Assembly: GCA_023391875.1 (NCBI GenBank)
Contig: JAEWAB010000001.1
Location: 62,001 to 126,000, forward strand
Length of the DNA stretch: 64,000 nucleotides
Direction: 5' to 3'
Origin: Bacillota bacterium
GTDB taxonomy: Bacteria; Bacillota; Clostridia; Oscillospirales; Ruminococcaceae
Both the position numbers and the translations under genes were made by a program. The first letter of the stretch is position 1, and each line of letters starts with the position of its first letter. The notes below the pieces were generated by a model. That model searched no databases. It was not told where the DNA came from and worked only from the letters and a program-made list of their open reading frames with translations. Below are positions 1-8,973 of this stretch, piece after piece.

Positions 1-1
1 A

Positions 2-430
2 AACTGGTGGACGCCAATCTACTTATTCATCTGCCGATGGAAGGACACGGGCTGGGGAACGATTATCTACCTTGCCGCATTATCAGGCGTTGATCCGCAG
101 CTCTATGAAGCGGCGGCGATCGATGGCGCGGGCAAGTGGAAGCAGACGCTGAAAATCACACTTCCCAGCATCACCACGACGATTATGACGGTATTCGTTT
201 TAAACCTCGGCAAGATCATGAATATTTTTGAGTCCGTATTCGTGCTCCAAAACGACAAGGTGCTCGACGTTGCGGACGTGGTTACGACCTTCGCCTACCG
301 CATCGGTATCCAGGGCGCGGATTACGGCATGGGAACGACAATCGGTCTGTTCAAATCCGTGGTGGGGCTTGTGCTTGTTCTTATTACGGACCGCATCAAT
401 AAACAAATCCGCGGATCCAGTCTGCTTTAA
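2..430 (+). CDS. Oligosaccharide ABC transporter permease, LplB type (5' truncated)
   Basis: The reading frame is open from the window edge to a TAA at 428-430, so only the C-terminal 142 codons are present. It carries the permease EAA loop (EAAAIDGAGKWKQ, about codons 38-50 of the fragment), which docks on the ATPase, and a hydrophobic last segment ending in a basic tail. This is the LplB/YteP class of carbohydrate ABC permeases, which acts as a heterodimer with an LplC-type partner in the cytoplasmic membrane. The partner starts 15 bp downstream, so the two are co-transcribed. The downstream genes suggest pectin-derived oligouronides as substrate; this is inferred from context. The binding protein must lie upstream of the window. 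Confidence 0.88.
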   Translation, partial: NWWTPIYLFICRWKDTGWGTIIYLAALSGVDPQLYEAAAIDGAGKWKQTLKITLPSITTTIMTVFVLNLGKIMNIFESVFVLQNDKVLDVADVVTTFAYRIGIQGADYGMGTTIGLFKSVVGLVLVLITDRINKQIRGSSLL

Positions 431-445
431 GGGAGGGGAAAGGTA

Positions 446-1312
446 ATGAAAGAGAAGTTGTCATTTCGGCGGGGCTATGCCGCCCGATCGATGTTTCGCA
501 TCTTCGAAGTCACGATTCTGCTTTTGCTAAGCCTGTCCATGCTGATTCCCCTGCTGAAGGTGCTTTCGGACTCTATGGATAAAACGACGGCTTACGGCAT
601 CAACCTCATCCCGCGCAATTTCTCGCTGGATGCCTATAAAACGATCTTTACGAACAAGGATCTTTACATGCCGTTCGTGATTTCTTGCCTGACCACGGTG
701 GTAGGAACCGCACTCGGTCTTCTGATTACCACGCTCGGCGCCTACGTGCTGATCCATACCGACATGGTGGGCCGAGGTTTTCTGGCAAAATTCATTTTCC
801 TCACGATGATTTTTGACGGTGGTCTGGTTCCGACCTTTCTGGTACTGAAAGGGCTTGGCCTTACCGATACACTTGGCGCGATTCTGCTGCCCGCGAGCCT
901 CAACGTATTTAACCTGATCCTGATGCGCAACTTCTTCGACCAGCTGCCCAATGCGCTGTTTGAATCGGCGGAGATTGATGGCTGTACGCCGATGCGTACG
1001 TTCATGTTCATCGTGCTGCCGCTGTCGCTTCCCGCGCTTGCCTCCATCGGCTTGTTCTTTGCGGTGGCGTATTGGAATGAATTCTTCAGCTACGTCATGT
1101 ACATTTCAGACACAACACTTTATAACTTTCAGGTAAAGATGCGTGAGCTCGTCATCAACGAACAAACGCTGATGGACCCCTCGGTTATCGGCTTTGGAAA
1201 CATGGTGAAGAACGCAGCGGTTATCATCGCCATCATCCCGTTCATGTTCATTTATCCGTTCGCGCAGAGGTACTTTGTATCCGGCGTAACGATGGGTGCT
1301 GTCAAAGAATAA
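446..1312 (+). CDS. Oligosaccharide ABC transporter permease, LplC/YtcP type
   Basis: This 288-aa membrane protein starts at ATG 446 behind GGGAGGGGAAAGG. It has about six hydrophobic segments (first around residues 15-40) and the EAA motif ESAEIDGCTPMRTF near residue 171. Length and the C-terminal QRYFVSGVTMGAVKE are typical of LplC/YtcP permeases, the second half of type I carbohydrate importers for complex uronides. It pairs with the truncated permease just upstream. No ATPase of the MsmX kind is encoded nearby; such importers commonly share one encoded elsewhere. The substrate is inferred from the GH28/GH105/uronate genes that follow. Confidence 0.92.
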   Translation: MKEKLSFRRGYAARSMFRIFEVTILLLLSLSMLIPLLKVLSDSMDKTTAYGINLIPRNFSLDAYKTIFTNKDLYMPFVISCLTTVVGTALGLLITTLGAYVLIHTDMVGRGFLAKFIFLTMIFDGGLVPTFLVLKGLGLTDTLGAILLPASLNVFNLILMRNFFDQLPNALFESAEIDGCTPMRTFMFIVLPLSLPALASIGLFFAVAYWNEFFSYVMYISDTTLYNFQVKMRELVINEQTLMDPSVIGFGNMVKNAAVIIAIIPFMFIYPFAQRYFVSGVTMGAVKE

Positions 1313-1438
1313 TCAACAAACACATGGGTCGGAAACGGGGAGCTGCTCAAAACGGTTCCTCGTTCCTCCATATTCAAACACTTCTTCTCCGTGACCTTGC
1401 GCTGACAGGCACGCTCATATGGGAGGGAAAACGGATCT

Positions 1439-3223
1439 ATGGCTCAGCACGAGCAATTTTTCACCTACAACCAGCTTCTCAGTGGTGAGGTGTTCGCCAA
1501 CAAGAAACCTTTTCGCACGCTTGTGCGGCTGTTTCAGGGAAACCTTCTTCGGCTTTTGCTGGCATATGTATTCTTCATTGTCAAGCATTCGCCGGCGTGG
1601 GTGGTACCGGTTATCATCGCCAATATCGTCGATCTTGCGGTTGCCCCAACGGAGGATCCTGTGCGCACGCTTTGGCTGAATCTGGCGATTGGGCTCGTCG
1701 TGGTGGTGCAGAACGTTCTCACTGCGATGCTGTACAATCGCCTTTTTAGCCGTGCCCTGCGGGACGTGGAGGCAAAGCTGCGCAGCAACCTCGTGCGGAA
1801 GCTTCAAATGCTCTCCATCTCCTTTTACAAGCGCTTTGAATCGGGGCGCATCCAGTCCAAGATCATTCGGGATGTGGAAGGCATCGTTGTGCTGGCGCGG
1901 CAGATCTCAAACGGGATGGTTCCCATCCTGATCAGCATGGTGGTCGTGCTGGCAATCACTTTATCCAAAAAGCCGGTGATTGCTCTCTTCTTTGCCGCAT
2001 CGATTCCGGTATCCTTTCTGATTGTCCGCTTCTTCCGCAAGAATATCCGAACAGGCAACCGCGACTACCGTTGCCAGCTTGAACAGATGTCCTCGCAGGT
2101 ATCCGATATGGTGGAGATGCTTCCGGTTACCAAGGCGCACGGACTGGAGGAAGTCGAAATCTCCCGCATCAACCGTTCTCTGAAAAGAATACGGGACGTC
2201 GGCTATCAGCTTGATATGACGACAACACTGTTCGGCGCGTCTTCATGGATCACCATGCAGAGCATGCAGCTCGTCTGTCTGGGCTTCACGGGCTATCTGG
2301 TGCTGGACGGTCAGATAGAAGCAGGGGCGATCGTCCTGTTTCAAACGTATTTTACGCAGCTGCTCAATCAGGTGAATTCGCTCATCAACATCTACCCGGA
2401 AATGATGAAGGGCTTTGAATCCATCCGCTCTGTCAGCGAGATTTTCCTCTCCGACGATGTGGAGGATTTCAGCGGCAAGCAAAAGCTGCGCGAGGTGCGG
2501 GGAGATATTCGCCTCGAGCAGGTCACGGTGCGGTATCCGGATGCCGCGGCTCCCTCGCTGGAGGAGATTGACCTGCATATCCGTGAGGGTGAGCGCATTG
2601 CGGTCGTGGGGGAATCCGGCTCCGGAAAATCCACGCTGCTCAGCCTGATCATCGGTTTTATCCATCCGAATGGGGGGCGTATCCTGCTGGATGGCCATGA
2701 TTTTTCCGAGCTTCATCTGCCGTCACTTCGCCGGCAGATTGCATTTGTGCCGCAGAACGTGATCCTGCTGCCCGGTACGATCCGGGAGAACATCACCTAC
2801 GGTATGCGGGACGTGAGCGAGGAAGCCTTACAGCAGGCGGTGCGCCTTGCTTATTTGGAGGAACTGCTCGCACGGCTGCCCGACGGGCTTGACACCAAGC
2901 TCGGGCAGCATGGTGATACGCTTTCGGGCGGAGAGAAGCAGCGCATCACGATCGCACGGGCGATGATCCGCAACCCGCGCGTTGTCATCCTCGACGAAGC
3001 CACCTCCGCGCTCGACAGCGTCTCGGAAGCCCACATTCAACAGGCGCTTGAAGAGCTGACGAAGGGACGCACAACCATCACGGTGGCGCACCGCCTGCGC
3101 ACGATTCGCGCGGCGGACCGCGTGATTCTGCTGCAGCAGGGAAAGCTGTTAGAGCAGGGCAGCTACGAGGAACTGATGGAACACAAGGGGTTGTTCTACC
3201 GGTTCCAAAATCTACAGGCATAA
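1439..3223 (+). CDS. ABC transporter, fused membrane and ATP-binding domains (MsbA/MdlB-like)
   Basis: This is a 594-aa half transporter of the exporter type. Residues about 1-320 are a six-helix membrane domain and about 350-594 an ATPase domain with Walker A GESGSGKST (about 392), signature LSGGEKQR (about 495), Walker B VVILDEATSALD (about 514) and H-loop TVAHR (about 547). All catalytic residues are present. It should work as a homodimer or with a partner not seen here. It starts at ATG 1439 behind GGAGGG and is followed after 12 bp by a GH43 gene, so it is in the carbohydrate operon. An exporter-fold protein inside an uptake/degradation cluster is unusual; its cargo cannot be told from sequence. 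Confidence 0.9.
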   Translation: MAQHEQFFTYNQLLSGEVFANKKPFRTLVRLFQGNLLRLLLAYVFFIVKHSPAWVVPVIIANIVDLAVAPTEDPVRTLWLNLAIGLVVVVQNVLTAMLYNRLFSRALRDVEAKLRSNLVRKLQMLSISFYKRFESGRIQSKIIRDVEGIVVLARQISNGMVPILISMVVVLAITLSKKPVIALFFAASIPVSFLIVRFFRKNIRTGNRDYRCQLEQMSSQVSDMVEMLPVTKAHGLEEVEISRINRSLKRIRDVGYQLDMTTTLFGASSWITMQSMQLVCLGFTGYLVLDGQIEAGAIVLFQTYFTQLLNQVNSLINIYPEMMKGFESIRSVSEIFLSDDVEDFSGKQKLREVRGDIRLEQVTVRYPDAAAPSLEEIDLHIREGERIAVVGESGSGKSTLLSLIIGFIHPNGGRILLDGHDFSELHLPSLRRQIAFVPQNVILLPGTIRENITYGMRDVSEEALQQAVRLAYLEELLARLPDGLDTKLGQHGDTLSGGEKQRITIARAMIRNPRVVILDEATSALDSVSEAHIQQALEELTKGRTTITVAHRLRTIRAADRVILLQQGKLLEQGSYEELMEHKGLFYRFQNLQA

Positions 3224-3235
3224 CAGGAGGAGGAA

Positions 3236-4792
3236 ATGGACGTCACATCAACTTATGAGAATCCCGTTATACGCGGTTTCAATCCGGATCCCAGCGTCGT
3301 CCGCGTCGGCGAAGACTACTATTGTGCCAACTCCACCTTTCAGTATTTTCCCGCTGTCACGATTTCTCACTCGCGCGATCTTGTGCACTGGCGCATCATC
3401 GGGCATGCGCTGACCGAAGATAGTCAGCTCGATCTTCGCGACCTTGCGGATTCCCACGGCATATGGGCGCCGGATCTTTCCTATCATAACGGCACGTATT
3501 ATGTATTCGCCACCCTGCGGCTGAACAATCCGCCGGAGGGAGTCGCTGCCCCGCTACGTGTGCAGCTTATGATGACTGCCGATAAGCCGGAGGGGCCTTA
3601 CAGCAAGCCGGCAGTTCTGCCGATAGATACGATTGATCCTTCGCTATTCATCGACGATGACGGAAAGCGCTATCTCGTCGTCTCGCCGGGTGTTCGCATT
3701 GCCCGGCTCAGCGACGACTGCACGGAGGTTCTGGAGGAGCCCCGCGCCATCTGGGAAGGGACGGGACGGCGTTGCCCGGAGGGACCGCGCCTGTTTAAAA
3801 AAGGCGGCTGGTATTACACTCTTCTCGCCGAGGGGGGCACGGGGCACGGACACTGCGTGACGGTTGCGCGCTCGCGCAGTCTTAACGGGCCCTATCTTCC
3901 CTGCCCGTTCAACCCGGTGCTGACGCAGAGCGATCCTGACGCCCCCATCCAGCGATGCGGCCACGGGCAGCTGGTGCAGACACATATGGGCGAATGGTGG
4001 ATGCTCTACCTCTGCGGAAGGGATAACGAAGGGCGTTTCACAACCCTTGGGCGCGAGACGGCGCTTGATCCCGTTTCGTGGACGGAGGACGGCTGGTTTA
4101 TCGTCAATGGCGGCAGGGGGCCGAGCCTGCGGAACGCGGCGCCGAAGCTGCCGGTTTCGCCGGCTCAGAATCCTTCCTCCGATGAGTTCGATTCCCCGTC
4201 CCTTCTCCCGATCTGGGAATTCGTGCGCAATCCTGATCCGGTGCTTTGGTCACTCGCGGCGCGCCCCGGATTTCTGCGGCTGCTTACCTCCGACAAAGGG
4301 CTGGATGCGCTTTTGCCAGGCAATGTCCTGCTCCGGCGGGAGGAAGCCCTTAAGTATACGGCGGACGCTGTCATGGAATTTGCACCAGAGGAAGGCGACG
4401 CAGCGGGGCTTACCTGCTACTACGGCGTGAACAATTATCTGGCGCTTGCGCTGACGAAAGAGCGCGGTACGCGAAAGACCGTCGTCGTCGAAAACCGCAA
4501 CGGGGTTCAAACCCGCCTCGGCGAATTGCCGGTGCAAAGCGGCAAGCTCCTTCTGCGGATGACCGCGAGCGGTCAGACGCGCTCTTTCCGCGTGGACAAC
4601 GGGGACGGAAGCGGATTCCAGGAGGTCGCTTGCGCGGAAGACTGCACCTTCCTCAGCGACGAGGGCGTCACCATCGGCAAGCATCATACGGGAACGATGG
4701 TGGGTTTCTTCGCGCATGCGGGAGAAGCGGGGCGGCGCACTCCTGCGGATTTTGATTACCTACGCTGCCGCTGGGAACAGGGGGAGCTATGA
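3236..4792 (+). CDS. Glycoside hydrolase family 43 (beta-xylosidase/alpha-L-arabinofuranosidase-like)
   Basis: This 518-aa enzyme has a five-bladed propeller followed by a C-terminal beta-sandwich (from about residue 320). The GH43 catalytic triad is visible: general base Asp in NPDPS (about 17-21), pKa-modulating Asp in TIDPSLF (about 132) and general acid Glu in CPEGPRL (about 180). There is no signal peptide, so it acts in the cytoplasm on imported oligosaccharides, probably removing arabinose or xylose side residues from pectin or arabinoxylan fragments. It starts at ATG 3236 behind AGGAGGAGG. Its stop overlaps the start of a second GH43 gene (ATGA at 4789-4792), which implies translational coupling. 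The exact linkage specificity is not decidable. Confidence 0.9.
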   Translation: MDVTSTYENPVIRGFNPDPSVVRVGEDYYCANSTFQYFPAVTISHSRDLVHWRIIGHALTEDSQLDLRDLADSHGIWAPDLSYHNGTYYVFATLRLNNPPEGVAAPLRVQLMMTADKPEGPYSKPAVLPIDTIDPSLFIDDDGKRYLVVSPGVRIARLSDDCTEVLEEPRAIWEGTGRRCPEGPRLFKKGGWYYTLLAEGGTGHGHCVTVARSRSLNGPYLPCPFNPVLTQSDPDAPIQRCGHGQLVQTHMGEWWMLYLCGRDNEGRFTTLGRETALDPVSWTEDGWFIVNGGRGPSLRNAAPKLPVSPAQNPSSDEFDSPSLLPIWEFVRNPDPVLWSLAARPGFLRLLTSDKGLDALLPGNVLLRREEALKYTADAVMEFAPEEGDAAGLTCYYGVNNYLALALTKERGTRKTVVVENRNGVQTRLGELPVQSGKLLLRMTASGQTRSFRVDNGDGSGFQEVACAEDCTFLSDEGVTIGKHHTGTMVGFFAHAGEAGRRTPADFDYLRCRWEQGEL

Positions 4793-6357
4793 ATACGATA
4801 CAGAACCCGATTTTACCCGGTTTTCATCCCGATCCGTCCATTGTGCGGGCGGGGGAGGATTATTATATCGCCACATCGACGTTTGAATGGTTCCCGGGCG
4901 TACGGATTCACCACTCGCGTGATTTAATCCACTGGGAGCTGCACGCTCATGTGCTGACCGCCCCTGAGCAGCTTGATCTACAGGGTGTTCCCTATTCGTG
5001 CGGCATATGGGCGCCGTACCTGAGCTATGACGGGGAGAGGTTCTATCTTGTTTACACTGTCGTGCGCAGCACGGGGGGGCCATATAAGGATACACATAAC
5101 TATCTGGTGACCGCAGAGGATATCTGCGGGCCATGGTCGGAGCCCGTATACCTGAATTCTACCGGATTTGACCCCTCCCTGTTCCATGATGAGGACGGGC
5201 GAAAATGGCTTGTTAATATGGCGTGGGATCACCGTGCCGACAGGCACCCTTTTGCGGGTATCCTGCTTCAGGAGTATGACCCCGCGCGGAAGAGGCTTGT
5301 GGGGGAAGAAACAAACATTTTCATTGGCTCCGCCCTCCAGAAAACGGAGGGACCGCACCTCTACCGGCGAAACGGCTGGTATTATCTCATCGCCGCGGAG
5401 GGGGGCACGGGGCTTGGACACGCGGTAACCGTGGCGCGTTCCCGCGAACTGTCAGGGCCCTACGAGCTGCACCCGGAGAATCCTGTGCTCACTTCGCGCT
5501 ACAATTCGGAGCTTCGCCTGCAAAAAGCGGGGCATGCGGATCTGGTTAAGACGCAGAACGGCGAGTGGTACATGGTGCATCTTTGTACGCGCCCGCTGGA
5601 GGGACACTCCATTCTGGGGCGCGAAACCGCCATTCAGAAGGTGGACTGGGGCGACGACGGATGGCTTCGCCTTGCACATGGCGGATACGAGCCTGCGGAC
5701 GCAGTAGCGGCTCCGGCGCTTTTGGAGCACCCGTTTCCGCCGCTGCCGGAGTGTGACGATTTTGATTTGCCGGCGCTTGGAAAGCAGTACAGTACGCTTC
5801 GCATGGCGTTGGGAGCAGATATGCTCTCGCTTACCGACCGGCCGGGCCACCTGCGCCTCTACGGCGCAGAATCGCTGCATTCCCTTTTCCGGCAGGCGCT
5901 CGTCGCACGCAGGCAGGAGGCATTCTGCTATACGGCGTCGACGTGCGTTTCCTTCCGCCCGCAGGATCACCGGCAGATGGCAGGGCTGATCTGCCTGCAC
6001 GATTACGAGAATTACTTCTACCTGTATCTGTCGCATGACGAGGCAAAGGGCGTTTGCATCGGCGTGACAAGCTGTGATAATGGCCGGTACGTTTTCACGG
6101 GAACGGATGCCTGTGGGGGCAGCGAATACATCTATCTCCGCGTGGAAGTGCGGTACCGCTCGCTCTGCTTCTCCTATTCGCCGGACGGTGAATCCTGGCG
6201 GCGGATCGGCGAGCGGTATGATGCGGGCGTGCTCTCCGACGAGCATTCGCAGTGCAGCTTTTACACAGGGGCATTCGTGGGGCTTTGCTGTCAGGATCTC
6301 AGCGGCAGGAGAAGGCATGCCGACTTTGACTGGTTTTCCTATCGGGAAGAACAATGA
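4789..6357 (+). CDS. Glycoside hydrolase family 43 (second copy)
   Basis: This 522-aa GH43 protein is a paralogue of the gene just upstream, with the same two-domain layout. The triad residues are Asp in HPDPS (about 16-19), Asp in GFDPSLF (about 125) and Glu in KTEGPHL (about 184). It lacks a signal peptide and is cytoplasmic. The two copies differ enough that they probably split substrates, for example arabinofuranosyl versus xylosyl ends. A short stem-loop (AGTTGCC/GGCAACT, 6357-6380) follows the stop without a T-run. It is the last gene of the first plus-strand operon and is convergent with the AraC regulator gene. Confidence 0.9.
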   Translation: MNTIQNPILPGFHPDPSIVRAGEDYYIATSTFEWFPGVRIHHSRDLIHWELHAHVLTAPEQLDLQGVPYSCGIWAPYLSYDGERFYLVYTVVRSTGGPYKDTHNYLVTAEDICGPWSEPVYLNSTGFDPSLFHDEDGRKWLVNMAWDHRADRHPFAGILLQEYDPARKRLVGEETNIFIGSALQKTEGPHLYRRNGWYYLIAAEGGTGLGHAVTVARSRELSGPYELHPENPVLTSRYNSELRLQKAGHADLVKTQNGEWYMVHLCTRPLEGHSILGRETAIQKVDWGDDGWLRLAHGGYEPADAVAAPALLEHPFPPLPECDDFDLPALGKQYSTLRMALGADMLSLTDRPGHLRLYGAESLHSLFRQALVARRQEAFCYTASTCVSFRPQDHRQMAGLICLHDYENYFYLYLSHDEAKGVCIGVTSCDNGRYVFTGTDACGGSEYIYLRVEVRYRSLCFSYSPDGESWRRIGERYDAGVLSDEHSQCSFYTGAFVGLCCQDLSGRRRHADFDWFSYREEQ

Positions 6358-6470
6358 GTTGCCCCCTTTCGTTGGCAACTCAGCAAGAAATGTATGGTGT
6401 ACTCCCGTTTCAACAACTTATCGGATTACTTTGAAGAATAGGCTTTGTTACAATGAAAGGGGCGCCGAGC

Positions 6471-7355
6471 TTACTTGACACGATAATATTTCCGGTACTG
6501 GCTGGGTGAAAGCCCGGTGCTCTGCTTGAAGACACGGTTGAAGTGGGAGTATGTCTGGAACCCCACCCGTTCGGAAACCCCGGTCACGCTGAGGTTGGTA
6601 ATCTCAAGGAAGTGCATGGCCATACGGATACGCACACTGTTGATGTACTCCACGATGGAAATCCCCATCGTCTTTTTGAAAAGCCGGCTCAGGTAAAAAG
6701 GGCTAATGAAAAACTGAGCGGCGATAGATTGCAGATTCAGCGCCGAGGCGTAATGCTCTGAAATGTACTTGGTGATTCTGTCAATGGTTTTGTTGGACAG
6801 TCTCGGCGACTGGTAATCGCTGTTCTTCTGCTCCTCCGCATAGCGCTTGAGGATGAGCAGAAGCTCCGCCAGAAGCAGCACGCTCAGGATGTCCTTGTCT
6901 GGATCGTCTTTTTGCGGGAGGTCGCATAATCGCTCAAACAGATTGCCGACAATGACCTTTTGCTTCATAGAAAGCCCTAAGACTTTTACATCCATAGCGA
7001 ACACGCGGAGCAGGTCGGAGACGGGAACCAGCGCCGAGAGCTTTTCCAGGTATTCGCTGTTGAAATTCATGACGATCCGCGTATGCGGGGAATCGTCCAT
7101 CGAAGCGGTTTTGTGGGGATCGTCCTGATCAATGATGACCACATCGCCCGCCTTGATGAGGTAAACGGCATCACCGATGAAATACTTGCGTGTGCCCTCC
7201 GTCTGATAATACAGCTCGAACTTGCGGTGAATGTGGAAGGTTGCCATCTCATAGCCTGCATCACGATGAACCTTGTTGATATAAAAGCCGTAGTGTGGTG
7301 AGTAAATAACCTCTTTGATACGAACGCCCCCTTTGTCTGTTCCGGCGGCAGACAC
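6471..7355 (-). CDS. AraC-family transcriptional regulator
   Basis: This 294-aa regulator has an N-terminal cupin sensor (about residues 20-110, with FHIHRKFELYYQTEG and DQDDPHKT) and two helix-turn-helix motifs at the C-terminus (about 195-290, ending LSPSQYRKYYRVK). It starts at a GTG (7353-7355) behind GGCGAGGCGG; no ATG precedes the conserved cupin. It is divergent from the GH28 gene with only 59 bp between starts, so it very probably controls the GH28-GH105 pair and perhaps the upstream GH43 operon in response to a sugar bound in the cupin. Confidence 0.9.
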   Translation of the reverse strand: MSAAGTDKGGVRIKEVIYSPHYGFYINKVHRDAGYEMATFHIHRKFELYYQTEGTRKYFIGDAVYLIKAGDVVIIDQDDPHKTASMDDSPHTRIVMNFNSEYLEKLSALVPVSDLLRVFAMDVKVLGLSMKQKVIVGNLFERLCDLPQKDDPDKDILSVLLLAELLLILKRYAEEQKNSDYQSPRLSNKTIDRITKYISEHYASALNLQSIAAQFFISPFYLSRLFKKTMGISIVEYINSVRIRMAMHFLEITNLSVTGVSERVGFQTYSHFNRVFKQSTGLSPSQYRKYYRVK

Positions 7356-7414
7356 CCGCCTCGCCGGTTCTTACAAGTCAGTAAATTGCAATCTGCATAA
7401 AGGAAGAGAACAAC

Positions 7415-8971
7415 ATGAATTTTAGGCTTCTCGCGGTATTCACCCGCGTTATCACCATCGAGCTCGATAATCAGGATATCTATGAAAGTACCGAGCCCTA
7501 TGACTTGTATCTGAATGGGAAACTGATCCTCTCCGGCCAGACCAGAAATGTATGCAGCGTGTACGACCTTGAGCCGGCGACGCGGTATGAGCTTACACTG
7601 TCTGCGGCATCCGGAACCGGTAGCCAAACCGTGGAAACGCTTCCGGAATACGTTCGGCTGGATGTACGGCGCTTTGGCGCGAAGGGAGACGGAGTGGCGG
7701 TGGATACCTCCGCTATTCAGGCGGCCATTCTCTGCTGCCCGACGAATGGCTCGGTATACCTCCCTGCGGGTGTGTATATGAGCGGTCCACTCTTTTTAAA
7801 AAGCGAGATGACGCTGGAATTGGCGAAGGGCGCGGTTCTGCGTGGCATCACGGACAGGGAGGAATATCCCATTCTGCCCGGCATGACATGGACAACGGAT
7901 GAAGCAGGGGAATACAACCTCGGATCGTGGGAGGGCAATCCCCTCGACAGCATGGCGAGCCTTCTCACCGGCATCGGCGTTCACGATGTATCGATCATCG
8001 GGCGCGGCATCCTGGACGGCAACAGCGATCAAGGCGACTGGTGGATCGAGCCGAAGAAAAAGCGCCGTGCATGGCGGCCCCGGATGCTGTTTTTCAACCG
8101 CTGCCGGAACATCAGGGTGCAGGGGATTACCATCACCAACTCCCCCGCATGGACAGTGCATCAGTATTTCTGCCATGATATGGACCTTGTCGATTTCCAC
8201 ATCCGCAATCCGGACAGCAGCCCGAATACGGACGGGATAGATATCGAATCCTGCGAGCGCGTGCAGGTGATCGGCGCGCATATCTCGGTTGGGGACGACT
8301 GTATCGCCGTCAAATCCGGCAAAATGTATATGGGTCAGACGTACAAAACGCCGTCACGTGAAATTACCATGCGCAACTGTTTTCTGGAGCGGGGGCACGG
8401 CGGCTTGGTCATCGGAAGTGAAGTCTCTGCGGGAGCACATCAGGTTTCCATGGTGCAGAGCGTATTTCTGCGTACGGATCGCGGGCTGCGGATTAAAACA
8501 AGACGCGGGCGCGGCAACCAGTCCTTTGTGGACGGTATCACGCTCTCCAATGTATCGATGAAAGAGGTCGGGGTTGCGTTTGTGGTGAATATGTTCTACA
8601 GCTGCGATCCTGACGGGAAAAGCGAGTATGTACACAGCAAGAACAGCCCGCCGGTGGATATGTATACGCCGCGCGTGGGCACGATACGCTGTGAAAATGT
8701 TGTCTGCGAGGATTGCACCATCGCCGGGGGCGTCTTTTACGGGCTGCCGGAAATGCCGGTGGAGGATATCGAGCTTGCCAATATCTCGATCCGCTTCCGT
8801 TCGGATGCGGAGCCTGGGCTGCCGGATATGCTGGAGGGTGTTGATCCCGTACGCTGCCTCGGGCTCTATGCTTCTCATGTGCGAAAGCTGAAGCTTCAGA
8901 ACGTGAGCATCGAAGGCTTTGAGGGCGAACGTCTCCAGTTGGAGAACATCGGTCGCTTTGAGGAGGTTTAA
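7415..8971 (+). CDS. Glycoside hydrolase family 28 (polygalacturonase/exo-galacturonidase)
   Basis: This is a 518-aa protein with an N-terminal fibronectin-like strand domain (about 1-80) and a right-handed beta-helix. GH28 signature residues are all present: NTDGID (about 270), GDDC (about 292), RGHGG (about 325) and RIKT (about 358), supplying the three catalytic aspartates and the substrate-binding His and Lys. No signal peptide is seen, so it most likely hydrolyses imported oligogalacturonides from an end in the cytoplasm. It starts at ATG 7415 behind AAAGGAAGAG. The downstream GH105 gene begins 2 bp after its stop. Confidence 0.93.
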   Translation: MNFRLLAVFTRVITIELDNQDIYESTEPYDLYLNGKLILSGQTRNVCSVYDLEPATRYELTLSAASGTGSQTVETLPEYVRLDVRRFGAKGDGVAVDTSAIQAAILCCPTNGSVYLPAGVYMSGPLFLKSEMTLELAKGAVLRGITDREEYPILPGMTWTTDEAGEYNLGSWEGNPLDSMASLLTGIGVHDVSIIGRGILDGNSDQGDWWIEPKKKRRAWRPRMLFFNRCRNIRVQGITITNSPAWTVHQYFCHDMDLVDFHIRNPDSSPNTDGIDIESCERVQVIGAHISVGDDCIAVKSGKMYMGQTYKTPSREITMRNCFLERGHGGLVIGSEVSAGAHQVSMVQSVFLRTDRGLRIKTRRGRGNQSFVDGITLSNVSMKEVGVAFVVNMFYSCDPDGKSEYVHSKNSPPVDMYTPRVGTIRCENVVCEDCTIAGGVFYGLPEMPVEDIELANISIRFRSDAEPGLPDMLEGVDPVRCLGLYASHVRKLKLQNVSIEGFEGERLQLENIGRFEEV

Positions 8972-8973
8972 CG

